Assembly: GCA_020628095.1 (NCBI GenBank)
Contig: JAHDFP010000012.1
Location: 161 to 64,160 of the forward strand
Source: Saprospiraceae bacterium
GTDB lineage: Bacteria; Bacteroidota; Bacteroidia; Chitinophagales; Saprospiraceae
Length of the DNA stretch: 64,000 nt
Direction of reading: 5' to 3'
The position numbers and the translations under genes are program-made. This document shows positions 39,029 through 47,928 of this stretch, in pieces. The notes beneath the pieces are model-generated. The model saw only the letters and a list, made by a program, of their open reading frames with translations, was not told the origin of the DNA and did not search any database. Positions within the stretch are counted from its first letter, which is position 1. The number at the start of each line of letters is the position of its first letter.

Positions 39029-39643
39029 GTCTCTTTATTTTGATCTATCCCTTAGTGATTATTATCTAACTCTACTATCAAACTAACAATCCTTCCTTTT
39101 TATTCTGATCTCGGAACCAAATCAAGGATGTCATAATCGGGGACTGACCGATTCATATTATTAAAATACAAATATAACTGAAAAGTATTATATGTTATCG
39201 TCATATATCATAGACATTACATTACTTGCGGACCTAGTCACTGAGGTCCTTGACAGACGATGACACCTCTATATAATACTCTCTGAGAGCGGGAAATGCT
39301 GCGTGGGAGGGGGAATTTCTCTTATTCTTATTGTGTGGAGGATCGTAGGTGTAGTAATAGATTTTTGTTATTATTGTATTGCTGGGACGCAATAAAAACC
39401 AACTTCTTATGAATAGTATCATCTCGCCCATTCCCGTAAGCGAGAATTTAGATTTTATGTCTCAGACTTATCTCAAGGAATATTACCAAGTAAAGGGATT
39501 AGCTTAATTATATTATAGAAATGGGTGTATTCTCCTTTGTACGGAACACAAGAAGTTTTATTTGTGCGTCTAAGGAAAATAGATATTCCGTTTGGAAAAA
39601 GGTGTGAAATGAACTAGTTAAGGACAACATTAAAAAACTAAAA
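39029..39643. other. AT-rich intergenic region at the edge of an island
   Basis: The gap lies between the giant adhesin (which reads away leftward) and the DUF262 gene. A 32-codon plus-strand frame at 39409-39507 (MNSIISPIPVSENLDF...) could be a gene remnant. A minus-strand frame at 39234-39431 has no protein-like composition. A TTAGTTTG near-consensus box for the adhesin gene lies near 39075. Base composition shifts to clearly AT-rich near the right end, marking the island boundary. No tRNA or direct-repeat attachment site was recognised. Confidence 0.4.
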
Positions 39644-41176
39644 ATGCGAATATTAAAAGATAAAAGACCTCTTGATAAACTTTATAAAAGAAGAAATAGA
39701 TACGACTTACAACCAGATTATCAAAGAGATGAAGTTTGGAAAAAAGAGGATAAACAAAAGCTCTTAGATACAATTCTAAAAAAATGGGATATACCCAAAA
39801 TCTACATTCATGTTATTGATGAAGAAAATTTCGAAGTTGTAGATGGTCAACAAAGATTAACAGCTATTTATGACTTCTATGATAATGAATTAGAACTCTA
39901 TGAAGAATTTTCAAAAGAGTATGGAGGATTAACTTATGAAGAACTACCAGATAAAATCAAAGATATTTTTGATGATTATGAAATAGACTTTGTATTAATT
40001 GAAAATGCCAACAGTGAAGAATTAAAGGAGCTATTTGCTCGACTTCAACTTGGTAAGCCTCTAAATTCAGGAGAAAAATTAAATGCTATTCATGGTAAAC
40101 TTAGGGACTTCGCAAAAGAACTTACCAAATCCAATTTCTTTAAATCAACAATCTCAATTCGTGATACTCGACATTCACATTTAAGTATTGCAGGGCAAAT
40201 CTGCATTCTTGGAATTAAAGGAATAGACAATTTGAAATTTAAAGACATTAATAATTTATTCTCATCTCATGTCAATTTCAATGATAATTCTGAAAACGGA
40301 AAACGAATAAAAAATATAATTTCTTTTTTGGATTCATCAATTGATCAAGACTTTAAACTTATTAGAAATCGAGCATCTGTAACAACAATTTTTGCTCTTG
40401 TTGCTAATATGAATAAAAACGGATTTGAATTAACAGCAACAAATGCGGAAAAAATAGGTAAATTTTATATGGATTTTTTAAACGAGCTACGAATCGAAAT
40501 TGAAAAAGGAGCAAAATCTAAACAACCTGAATTTATTTTATATCAATCCAATGTTACACAAGGGGCTGATAGTAGCACATCTTTAAGAAAACGGTTATCT
40601 ATCATAAGAACTAAGTTAATAACCAGATATCCGGAACTTCAAAAATACTTTGAGTTACAAGATTCTGAACGGGAATTAATAAATCATAGAAGAAAAGAGA
40701 CTATATCCACTATCACAAATCAATGTTTAATTTTAGTAGGACGAATTAATGACATTTATAAAGGAAAAGAAGGTATTGACTTGTTCAAACCTACAAATGA
40801 GAATTTCAAAAGTTCTGTTTCCATCAATAAGCCAACCAGTAATGAATTAGAATTCAAGTCCTTTATTGATAGTCTCTATAAGATTATTTATGAAGGTTCA
40901 GGAGCATTAAAAAGAATTCCTACGGACTTACTATTAGATGATTCCATCTATTTTGATATCAAGCATTTAAGAACTGATTATTTTCATGACATTGAACATG
41001 GAACTGATAATAAGATTGAAAAGAAGCAGAAAACAATCAGCTCCATATATCAAAAATATACTGGAAAAAAGTCCTTATCTGAATTAGAAACAGGAGATCT
41101 AATAAAGTTTCAAAAAATCTTTCTTAAGAATTTAGAAACCGAGTTAAAACAAGTTGAAAAAATGATAAAGAATTAA
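39644..41176 (+). CDS. DUF262 family protein (GmrSD/ParB-nuclease-like)
   Basis: A 510-residue protein. The N-terminal ~200 residues are a DUF262 domain: LQPDYQRDEVWKKEDKQKLLD near 25, and the hallmark VVDGQQRLTAIYDFY with DGQQR at 67-71, then LFARLQLGKPLNSGEKL. This domain binds nucleotides and in the GmrSD restriction enzymes powers cleavage of modified phage DNA. The C-terminal half is helical with a late DYFHDIEHG segment; no HNH (DUF1524) nuclease motif was recognised, so it is not a complete GmrSD. It is strongly AT-rich compared with the adhesin gene and opens an island with the PLP enzyme 80 bases downstream. A defence role is inferred. Confidence 0.85.
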   Translation: MRILKDKRPLDKLYKRRNRYDLQPDYQRDEVWKKEDKQKLLDTILKKWDIPKIYIHVIDEENFEVVDGQQRLTAIYDFYDNELELYEEFSKEYGGLTYEELPDKIKDIFDDYEIDFVLIENANSEELKELFARLQLGKPLNSGEKLNAIHGKLRDFAKELTKSNFFKSTISIRDTRHSHLSIAGQICILGIKGIDNLKFKDINNLFSSHVNFNDNSENGKRIKNIISFLDSSIDQDFKLIRNRASVTTIFALVANMNKNGFELTATNAEKIGKFYMDFLNELRIEIEKGAKSKQPEFILYQSNVTQGADSSTSLRKRLSIIRTKLITRYPELQKYFELQDSERELINHRRKETISTITNQCLILVGRINDIYKGKEGIDLFKPTNENFKSSVSINKPTSNELEFKSFIDSLYKIIYEGSGALKRIPTDLLLDDSIYFDIKHLRTDYFHDIEHGTDNKIEKKQKTISSIYQKYTGKKSLSELETGDLIKFQKIFLKNLETELKQVEKMIKN

Positions 41177-41256
41177 AATCTATGACTAAAATGTTCATGG
41201 TCAGCAAAAGTTGGCTAAGCAGTTTGGCCTGACCAATAGGCAGAATATATAGAATT

Positions 41257-43386
41257 ATGAAAAAGATATTAAACGACAAACCTTTAGCTTCATGGTTCTT
41301 AGGACCCAAAGCTGAACATGCTGATACATGGACTGGAATTTTAGATTACATATTTCAGGATTATATTCATTGGAGAAGAAACTATTTTTCTGAAGACAAT
41401 ATAATAGTTGACAGAACTAAACGACGAGATCATGAAATTTGGTTTGACAAATTAAATACTGAAATTGACAAGTTATTAAACCAACTAAAGAATCATTACC
41501 CTTTTCATTCCCCCAGATATATAGCTCATATGTTATCAGAGCAATCTTTACCTTCTGTAGCAGGTTATTTTGCGGGAATGCTTTACAATCCAAATAACGT
41601 AACAGAAGAAGCGGCTCCAATTACAGTAAAATTAGAGCTTGAAGCGGGCAAAATGATTAGCGAGATGTTAGGCTATATACCAGAAAATTCTTGGTCTCAT
41701 ATTACATCAGGTGGTACAATTGCAAACTTGGAAGCTATGTGGGTTTCAAGAATATCTCAATTTATTCCATTGGCCATTCAAGAATTTTGTGTTCTAAATA
41801 AATATAAGTTTCAAATTAAAACCCCTAATGGTAAAAGAGCAGATATTTCTTCTTTAGACAAAATTTCACTTTTAAAATTAAGACCAAATGAGGCCATTTT
41901 CATGCCGCGAAAATTGGCACAATTTCTAATAAAAGATTTAAAAATTGATAAATCGATAGTAGAGGAGATAAACAAACATTTAAAGAATAGCAAGTATAAT
42001 GTCAAGAAAAAATCTTACGCAAAACTTATTTCAGAATTAGGAATAGAACACAAAATATTTGTTTCAGAATCTGCACATTATTGCTTCGAAAAAATTTGTG
42101 GAGTTCTAGGAATAGGGGAAGACTCATTAGAATTGATCCCAGTAGACTCAAGATTCCGAATCAATATAGATAGTTTAAAAGGAAAATTGAAAAACTTAAA
42201 AGAAAATGAAATACCATTAGGAGTGGTCGGAATTGTAGGCACAACCGAAGAAGGCGCAATCGATCCTATTCATAAAATTCAAGAATTTAGAAAAGAGCTG
42301 GAACTAAGTAAGAAAAATCAAAGTTTTTGGTTTCATATAGATGCAGCTTGGGGCGGTTACTTTAGATCAATAATTAAAACTAAAAGTCTATCACTAAATT
42401 ATTCATCGAAAGCCTATTCTGAGATTTTTGAAAGCTATCAAAATGAAACTCAAATAGAAGAGGATTTCAAGTTTTATGATAAAACAATGAAAGCTGATTG
42501 GCGAAATCCAGATTTATTTTACTCCTTACTTGCCATGAAAGAATCAGACTCAATTACGATTGATCCTCACAAACTTGGATATATTCCATATCCAGCTGGA
42601 GTAATTTGCTTTAAAAATGGACTTGTAACGGAGCTACTGACTCAAAAGGCTCAGTATATTTCTGATGATAAAGGCGGTATGAAAGATATTGACAAGCCGC
42701 TCGAAATAAAAGCTATTGGACCTTATATCCTAGAAGGCTCAAAACCTGGTGCTGCTGCAGCTGCTACATACTTAGCACATAAAACTATACCATTAAATAA
42801 CAAGGGGCACGGTAAGATAATTCGAACTACTTTGCTTAATAGTCAAAAATTCTACTTGTATCTCTCTCAACATAAAAAATACTTTAAGGAAATTGAAAAA
42901 GAAGTGTCTGGAGACAATAATTATGAAGGATTATCTTTTAGTTTCGAACCTTTATTCCAACCAGATTCAAATTTAGTTTGCTTCATTGCCCTTCCATATG
43001 TTTGGAGCGATAACAATGTATTCACACGAAGTAAAACGTCGCTAAAAAAACTTAATGCGCTAAATAAGTTTATTCATAAAGAACTTTCTATTTCTTCTGA
43101 AGATAAAGAAAAACGGATTTACTCACAACAATATTTTATATCGAAAACAGAACTTGAGTATGAACAGTATAAGTACAATTCAATCAAGGAATTACTTTAC
43201 GACAATCTGAAAATAACCAGATCTAATTATAAAAAATATGGATTATTTATTCTTAGATCAACTATAATGAATCCTTGGCATTATACGGCATATGCCAAGA
43301 ATCAAGATTACTTAATGGGGTTTTTAAAGCACTTACATACAACAGCAAAAAAGGGTATTGCAAAAATATATTCTGCCCAACAATAG
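41257..43386 (+). CDS. PLP-dependent group II decarboxylase-like enzyme
   Basis: A 709-residue fold-type I PLP enzyme. Motifs in order: SWSHITSGGTIANLEAMW (phosphate/ring-binding region), GIVGTTEEGAIDPI, FHIDAAWGGYFRS with the PLP-pyridine aspartate at D362, and SITIDPHKLGYIPYPAG with the Schiff-base lysine at K439. This is the pattern of glutamate, tyrosine and aromatic amino acid decarboxylases. At 709 residues it is longer than the usual 450-550, with insertions between the small and large domains (about 195-260) and a long C-terminal part. The substrate is not clear. It lies in the AT-rich island between the DUF262 gene and the broken DUF4406 gene, so a metabolic or defence side role is open. 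Confidence 0.85.
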   Translation: MKKILNDKPLASWFLGPKAEHADTWTGILDYIFQDYIHWRRNYFSEDNIIVDRTKRRDHEIWFDKLNTEIDKLLNQLKNHYPFHSPRYIAHMLSEQSLPSVAGYFAGMLYNPNNVTEEAAPITVKLELEAGKMISEMLGYIPENSWSHITSGGTIANLEAMWVSRISQFIPLAIQEFCVLNKYKFQIKTPNGKRADISSLDKISLLKLRPNEAIFMPRKLAQFLIKDLKIDKSIVEEINKHLKNSKYNVKKKSYAKLISELGIEHKIFVSESAHYCFEKICGVLGIGEDSLELIPVDSRFRINIDSLKGKLKNLKENEIPLGVVGIVGTTEEGAIDPIHKIQEFRKELELSKKNQSFWFHIDAAWGGYFRSIIKTKSLSLNYSSKAYSEIFESYQNETQIEEDFKFYDKTMKADWRNPDLFYSLLAMKESDSITIDPHKLGYIPYPAGVICFKNGLVTELLTQKAQYISDDKGGMKDIDKPLEIKAIGPYILEGSKPGAAAAATYLAHKTIPLNNKGHGKIIRTTLLNSQKFYLYLSQHKKYFKEIEKEVSGDNNYEGLSFSFEPLFQPDSNLVCFIALPYVWSDNNVFTRSKTSLKKLNALNKFIHKELSISSEDKEKRIYSQQYFISKTELEYEQYKYNSIKELLYDNLKITRSNYKKYGLFILRSTIMNPWHYTAYAKNQDYLMGFLKHLHTTAKKGIAKIYSAQQ

Positions 43387-43476
43387 ATTCTATTAAAAGC
43401 AGAAACTATAATAAAGAAAAATAAATACGCCCCAATCCCTATTGCCATTACAACACACAAAAACCCATAACCCAAC

Positions 43477-43843
43477 ATGAAAGAAAACAAACCTTTGATG
43501 ATTTTGGTGGCAGGACCATATCGTTCTGGAACAAATGATGATCCTGCATTGATACAAAAGAATGTAGATGCGATGAATGAGATGTCGTTGAAACTTTATA
43601 AGATTTGGACATCTCCCTGTATTGGGAGAGTGGTTTGCTTTGCCTTTGATAGAAACCGCTGGGTCAAAAGAAATGGGAGATTCGATTTGGAACGAATTAT
43701 TTCATCCAGTTGCTATTAGACTAATTAGCAAATGTGATATCGTTTTCAGAATCGGAGGAGCGTCAAGTGGCGCTGATGAGATGGTGAGAATTGGCAAAGA
43801 AAAAGGAAAGAAAATCATATACAACATCGAAGAAATAGAATAG
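43477..43843 (+). pseudogene. Frameshifted DUF4406/nucleoside deoxyribosyltransferase-like gene
   Basis: The frame from 43477 gives MKENKPLMILVAGPYRSGTN... up to LKLYKI and then loses sense. From there the next frame continues as GHLPVLGEWFALPLIE... through FRIGGASSGADEMVRIGKEKG to a stop at 43843. Removing one T from the TTT at 43604-43606 joins them into one ~121-residue protein with an N-terminal AGPYRSG motif and a GASSGAD motif, as in DUF4406 and nucleoside 2-deoxyribosyltransferase-like proteins. So it is a single-base insertion: a real pseudogene or a sequence error. It follows the PLP gene in the AT-rich island. Confidence 0.8.
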
Positions 43844-43864
43844 CTCATTATTACCCACCCAAAC

Positions 43865-43898
43865 AAAAAAAGGCAGATCAACAAAGTCGATCCACCTT
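43865..43898 (-). terminator. Rho-independent terminator of the cupin gene
   Basis: On the minus strand, AAGGTGGATC pairs with GATCTGCCTT (43898-43889 with 43879-43870, two wobbles, 9-base loop), followed by seven T (complement of 43865-43871). It ends the 43923-45314 gene. Confidence 0.85.
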
Positions 43899-43922
43899 TA
43901 TCAAAATATAATGACGCACACT

Positions 43923-45314
43923 TTAGTCTTTCATCCAGAATCTTTCTCTGAGATAGGCATCCCATTCTTTTTTGACCTTGGCTTTGAAGTCTAAGAAATG
44001 ATAATCTGATATCGGATCAAAATGATCAACATGATTGTGATCCACATAATCAAAGTAAGCATAGTGATCGTCATCATTCTGAGAATAAGAGTAACACTGT
44101 ATGGTGATACACGTATCAGAATGTTCCTTATTATTTTTTAATCTATGAAACTGATTGACCTGTGGCATAAGGTAGGTGACCTCATCCGCATTGAAGGTGG
44201 CACTTTTGAGTGGTTTGTCTTCGTCATGCTCTAGTGGTAACTGTCTGTAGAGGTCCACGTCGATTTTTCCACGGAGTACTTTGATGATGGCGTGAGTGTG
44301 TCCGTGGTTATGTACGGGCGAGGCGCAGCCCGCAGGCCATATTTCCATCACGTACGGTATGCCAGGAGACTCTCCTTGTGAGTAACCCAGCGTAATACGC
44401 AGGTATAACTCTTTGTACTCTCCCGTATCGGGGAATTCGCTGATTCTCCTTTTGACGGTGAGTATCTCGTGACCGATACATCCGGGCGTCCTCAGACTAT
44501 ATTCTATAGCCTGCTCAAAGTCAGGAAAATCAGGTGTATTAAGTTGGAAATCGGCGACGTTACCATAGAGTACTTGACACTCCTTAGATAAGCTGGTCAC
44601 GGTCGTCTCAGATCCCATCGCGGCGGCCTCCATCGTGAATGTCGATGGCCTCACCACCAGGACAGGTGGCTCCGTTATAATCGGATCTTTCCACTGTGTA
44701 TTAATATTGATACCCTCAGATATTTCGAAGGATTTCAGATCATTAATAAAATTATAATCCTGCTTAAAATTTTTGTCGTCTTTCCTAAAGAGCGTCAGAG
44801 GCAGATCATATTTGTAGTCCAATAACCTGGTGCTGAGTCGCATTTCGCCTTTGCCATATCGTAGTCTTTTATTGAGACTGTCGATGCTGACCCAGTAGAG
44901 GCAGTCTTTGTCGCGATCTATGGACGCCTCATATCCATCATTAGGCTGGATGATTTTGGGCTCAGTGTCATCATTTTTTAGTTTGAATTCTTGCCACTCA
45001 TTAGAGCCATCTTTTTTGTATTGGAAATTAGCGCCTTCCTGATTGATGACGAGTCTGACCTGATTGTCCTTTTGCCCATGGGCGTCCTGGAGTGGGTGTA
45101 CTGTGGAGAAGGTGATGACGACCTCCTTCTGACTCGTATCTGGAATACTAAACATGAGCGTGCCCTGACCTTCTATGAGCAATTGCCGATCAGAGGGATC
45201 GACTGGCGCGTTAGACCCTGGCAAAGGGGGTACCGCCTGAGGAGTAATAATGTTGTTGTTTCTGTAACTTACTTTGATGGGGCTATGCCCACCGATACTG
45301 TCGTGATTAGACAT
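43923..45314 (-). CDS. Cysteine dioxygenase-like cupin with long N-terminal extension
   Basis: A 463-residue protein. The C-terminal ~190 residues match cysteine dioxygenase type I: PAGCASPVHNHGHTHAIIKV provides the iron ligands H335 and H337, and the later VNQFHRLKN gives the third histidine. Such enzymes oxidise cysteine or related thiols to sulfinates. The first ~250 residues are beta-rich with no recognised family (LMFSIPDTSQKEVVITFSTV, ASIDRDKDCLYWVSIDSLN) and perhaps a lectin- or jelly-roll-like sandwich. There is no signal peptide. Typical cysteine dioxygenases are ~200 residues, so the fusion is unusual. Terminator at 43865-43898. Confidence 0.8.
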   Translation of the reverse strand: MSNHDSIGGHSPIKVSYRNNNIITPQAVPPLPGSNAPVDPSDRQLLIEGQGTLMFSIPDTSQKEVVITFSTVHPLQDAHGQKDNQVRLVINQEGANFQYKKDGSNEWQEFKLKNDDTEPKIIQPNDGYEASIDRDKDCLYWVSIDSLNKRLRYGKGEMRLSTRLLDYKYDLPLTLFRKDDKNFKQDYNFINDLKSFEISEGININTQWKDPIITEPPVLVVRPSTFTMEAAAMGSETTVTSLSKECQVLYGNVADFQLNTPDFPDFEQAIEYSLRTPGCIGHEILTVKRRISEFPDTGEYKELYLRITLGYSQGESPGIPYVMEIWPAGCASPVHNHGHTHAIIKVLRGKIDVDLYRQLPLEHDEDKPLKSATFNADEVTYLMPQVNQFHRLKNNKEHSDTCITIQCYSYSQNDDDHYAYFDYVDHNHVDHFDPISDYHFLDFKAKVKKEWDAYLRERFWMKD

Positions 45315-45591
45315 TGGTTTTTTGATTTTAGATTGTTATTAAATAAAAAAGGGTTATAAGAACGATCGGGTTAAAAATCGTCTCACTAAATATACAGAAT
45401 ATCCTCACAAATAAAGAACTGTACTATATGCGTCTTATGTTAAAATCCGATGTCACTGACAAAACAGGTGTTTTTACCTGTTTTTGTAATCAGGTAATTG
45501 TACTGTCAAAATATTGGTCTCCGTTTTCAAACTTTACAAAGTGAATAATAAGCCGAAGCTCATAACATTCTACCACTAAACAACACAGCCC

Positions 45592-46176
45592 ATGCTTAAC
45601 GTCAATGACCTTAACACTCTAAGAGCCAATCCGAGTAACTTCTTACTTAGTAATATCATCTTCACGCCGATGGGTGCTGCACAACCCGGCATCGCCATCC
45701 AAAATCTTAGTCTTGTACAATCCCCTTATGACACGGCGGCAGGTTTTGAGTCGGCCTCATTGGTAGGAGGTAATCAGTTTCAGGCTTATTATTTGCCTTG
45801 GGGTCAGGATGCCAGCTATTATGTAGACCTCCGTGTGGCCGCTCAGGACCCTGATCTTATGTTTACAGGTAGGCTAACAGGTTGTGCAATGGGTAGCCAG
45901 ATGGTCGGAGGAAATTGCCGCGTACTCCATGTCAATATTTTGGGACCTAATGGAGAAACCGATCCCAACGCTCAAAGACAAGCCCTAGGTGATCGCGTCA
46001 ATATCAATAAGCAAAACTACAAGCTCAGCGATGACGACTATAACACCTATGATCCAGAAAAATCTGCCAATGTCATCGGCGTCAGACAAAATGGTGTCTG
46101 GCAATTATACGCGCAATATCTGAGAGCTGATAATAATGGTGTCACGACTGTGACAGATGTGATAAGACTGCGTTAG
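45592..46176 (+). CDS. Hypothetical protein, unrecognised
   Basis: A 194-residue protein with no signal peptide or membrane span. Composition is Asn-, Gln- and Gly-rich with alternating strands (LSNIIFTPMGAAQPGIAIQN, SYYVDLRVAAQDPDLMF), suggesting a soluble beta protein. It is divergent from the cupin gene and upstream of two other orphan genes on the plus strand (gap 243 bases). Good coding character throughout. Function unknown; it may be part of an orphan set with 46419-47686. Confidence 0.65.
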   Translation: MLNVNDLNTLRANPSNFLLSNIIFTPMGAAQPGIAIQNLSLVQSPYDTAAGFESASLVGGNQFQAYYLPWGQDASYYVDLRVAAQDPDLMFTGRLTGCAMGSQMVGGNCRVLHVNILGPNGETDPNAQRQALGDRVNINKQNYKLSDDDYNTYDPEKSANVIGVRQNGVWQLYAQYLRADNNGVTTVTDVIRLR

Positions 46177-46418
46177 AGCAGAGCTTGGAAATATGTATAT
46201 TACTTCCTGTAGACCTAGGTGATATAAAATAATGGCGCGCATCAAAACTTTTACAGAAAAACAATCTACGATATCATGCGCCCTGTATTTATATGTCTGA
46301 TGGGATAATCAGATAGCACATATCATTATTAGTCTAAGCTACTTTCCTCTTTGCCATAATACCCTTACCGTTTTATATTATTCATAAATATTTTACTTAA
46401 CCCTCAAAAAATTAATTT

Positions 46419-46769
46419 ATGTCTACTCCAAAAGTCCCTGAAAATCATTTTATTGATCCCGGCGAAGGTCTTAAACCTCTTTCACCTCATACAATGAGAG
46501 AGATGTTCGGAATTTCAGATGAAGACAAACGAAAACTTACTCAATTTTGTATGCCCTTGCACGATACGATGGGTGCACCTATCAGTCCTCATCAAGTCGC
46601 TACACAAAGGAACCAGTTTATGGATAGCTTAGATTTTAGTATGCCCGACCCTGGTGTGTATGGAAGAAAATCAAGCATACTGGTACATCAATATATCAGC
46701 ACGCCAAGCACGTATTTGACGAAGGCACTTCTATGGGCAAAGCACTCTCTGACGATGTACAAAAAATAG
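46419..46769 (+). CDS. N-terminal part of a probably split orphan gene
   Basis: A 116-residue frame. The first ~85 residues look like real protein (DPGEGLKPLSPHTMREMFGI, QFCMPLHDTMGAPISPHQVA), but from about 46660 the composition is odd and the frame dies. The next gene's frame (one base earlier) is open from 46640 to its annotated ATG at 46733 and reads sensibly just before it (HAKHVFDEGTS). That points to a lost base between about 46640 and 46730 and one original protein of about 420 residues. A genuine overlapping pair is the alternative. Confidence 0.5.
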   Translation: MSTPKVPENHFIDPGEGLKPLSPHTMREMFGISDEDKRKLTQFCMPLHDTMGAPISPHQVATQRNQFMDSLDFSMPDPGVYGRKSSILVHQYISTPSTYLTKALLWAKHSLTMYKK

Positions 46770-47686
46770 GTCAGGATGTCTCTAAGTTAGGTATGGATCT
46801 AGGACAGACGGGATTAGATCTGTTTCAGGGACATTACTCTGCACTTTCTGCAGATATACAAGAAGATAAAGATGACCTTAATCAACTATGGCAGGACATG
46901 GGAAGCCTCTCTGATGATCTCTGGAAACAATTAGCAGAAAATCTTATGGTGCCCCATCATGACACTGTCAAAAAAATATATAACAACGCTCATAACGCTA
47001 AAAATAATCACAGGGCAGATTGGAATAAGCACTGGGGTGACATGATGACCTCGGTACACAGCCCTAACTATGGAGAGGTAGCCATGACCACTAACAGGAC
47101 ATTGCTGGGACCAGGCCAAAAACCACGAGAAGAGAAACCAGATCTACCCTCGGCTCTCCAAGGACTATACCGATATGTATCCAATGGCGTAGAGTGGCTA
47201 GAGGCTCAGGATCTGACATTAGTCTTTGGTATGGCGGCTGACGTGTCGTTAGTAGGCGGTGCATCTGCCTCTGTAGGCGGTGTCTATTCCATTGAGCAAT
47301 CTAGGTTTGCTGCTTATGAGTCAGTAGGGCTGTCTGTAGGATTGCAAGAAGGCGGTAGTCTAGGTGTCTCTATCGGCTTGCGTCGTGGATTTGATACGAC
47401 TTTTGGGCCAAGCATTGCGCTGGCTCTTCACTTGACCATAGAGGCCGGGATAGGAGTTATAGTGTACGTGTGGCCATCCTTTCTCCAGATCCAAGGACCA
47501 TGGGAAGATGGCGGCGCGAGAGTAAGCAGTACCAAAGACTGGGCAACACTAATCAATAATCCACTTGATCTGTTTTCCAGTGATGATCTGCAGGGATTTG
47601 ATGTGATCATAGATGGTGGTGAGGATTTGGGATTTAGTTTTGTGGCACAGGATATACACTCAAGTTTCCGACCGATGCGTAAATAA
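46733..47686 (+). CDS. Orphan protein with glycine-rich hydrophobic C-terminal half
   Basis: 317 residues from the ATG at 46733; the true start may lie in the preceding gene (see 46419). Residues ~1-70 are an amphipathic helix region (QKIGQDVSKLGMDLGQTGLD). Residues ~160-260 are glycine- and valine-rich strands (DVSLVGGASASVGGVYSIEQ, GVSIGLRRGFDTTFGPSIAL), like a membrane-inserting beta-hairpin or barrel region. No signal peptide. The mix of long helices and a glycine-rich hydrophobic segment recalls pore-forming or effector proteins, but no family is recognised. Function unknown. Confidence 0.6.
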   Translation: MGKALSDDVQKIGQDVSKLGMDLGQTGLDLFQGHYSALSADIQEDKDDLNQLWQDMGSLSDDLWKQLAENLMVPHHDTVKKIYNNAHNAKNNHRADWNKHWGDMMTSVHSPNYGEVAMTTNRTLLGPGQKPREEKPDLPSALQGLYRYVSNGVEWLEAQDLTLVFGMAADVSLVGGASASVGGVYSIEQSRFAAYESVGLSVGLQEGGSLGVSIGLRRGFDTTFGPSIALALHLTIEAGIGVIVYVWPSFLQIQGPWEDGGARVSSTKDWATLINNPLDLFSSDDLQGFDVIIDGGEDLGFSFVAQDIHSSFRPMRK

Positions 47687-47928
47687 ATTCGTTATAGGCC
47701 ATCCCTTGTGTTCTCTTATATGAGCCAGATTTGGTCTTTTATATTTTCCGATAATTGTTGGCCTTTCCTGTGTTACGCTGGATGGGCCTTTTTTTTTACA
47801 TTCTTTTTTTTCCAAAAACGAATACTCTCAGATACTATTCAAATAATAAGGCGATACGAGCGAATGCTCAAATGGACATTTTGTAAGAGCTTAGATACAG
47901 AGATTTGCAAAACATATAAGCACAAAAT

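Noticed and set aside
39234-39431. Minus-strand 65-codon frame near the island edge
   Set aside because: No start context, odd composition, no protein-like pattern.
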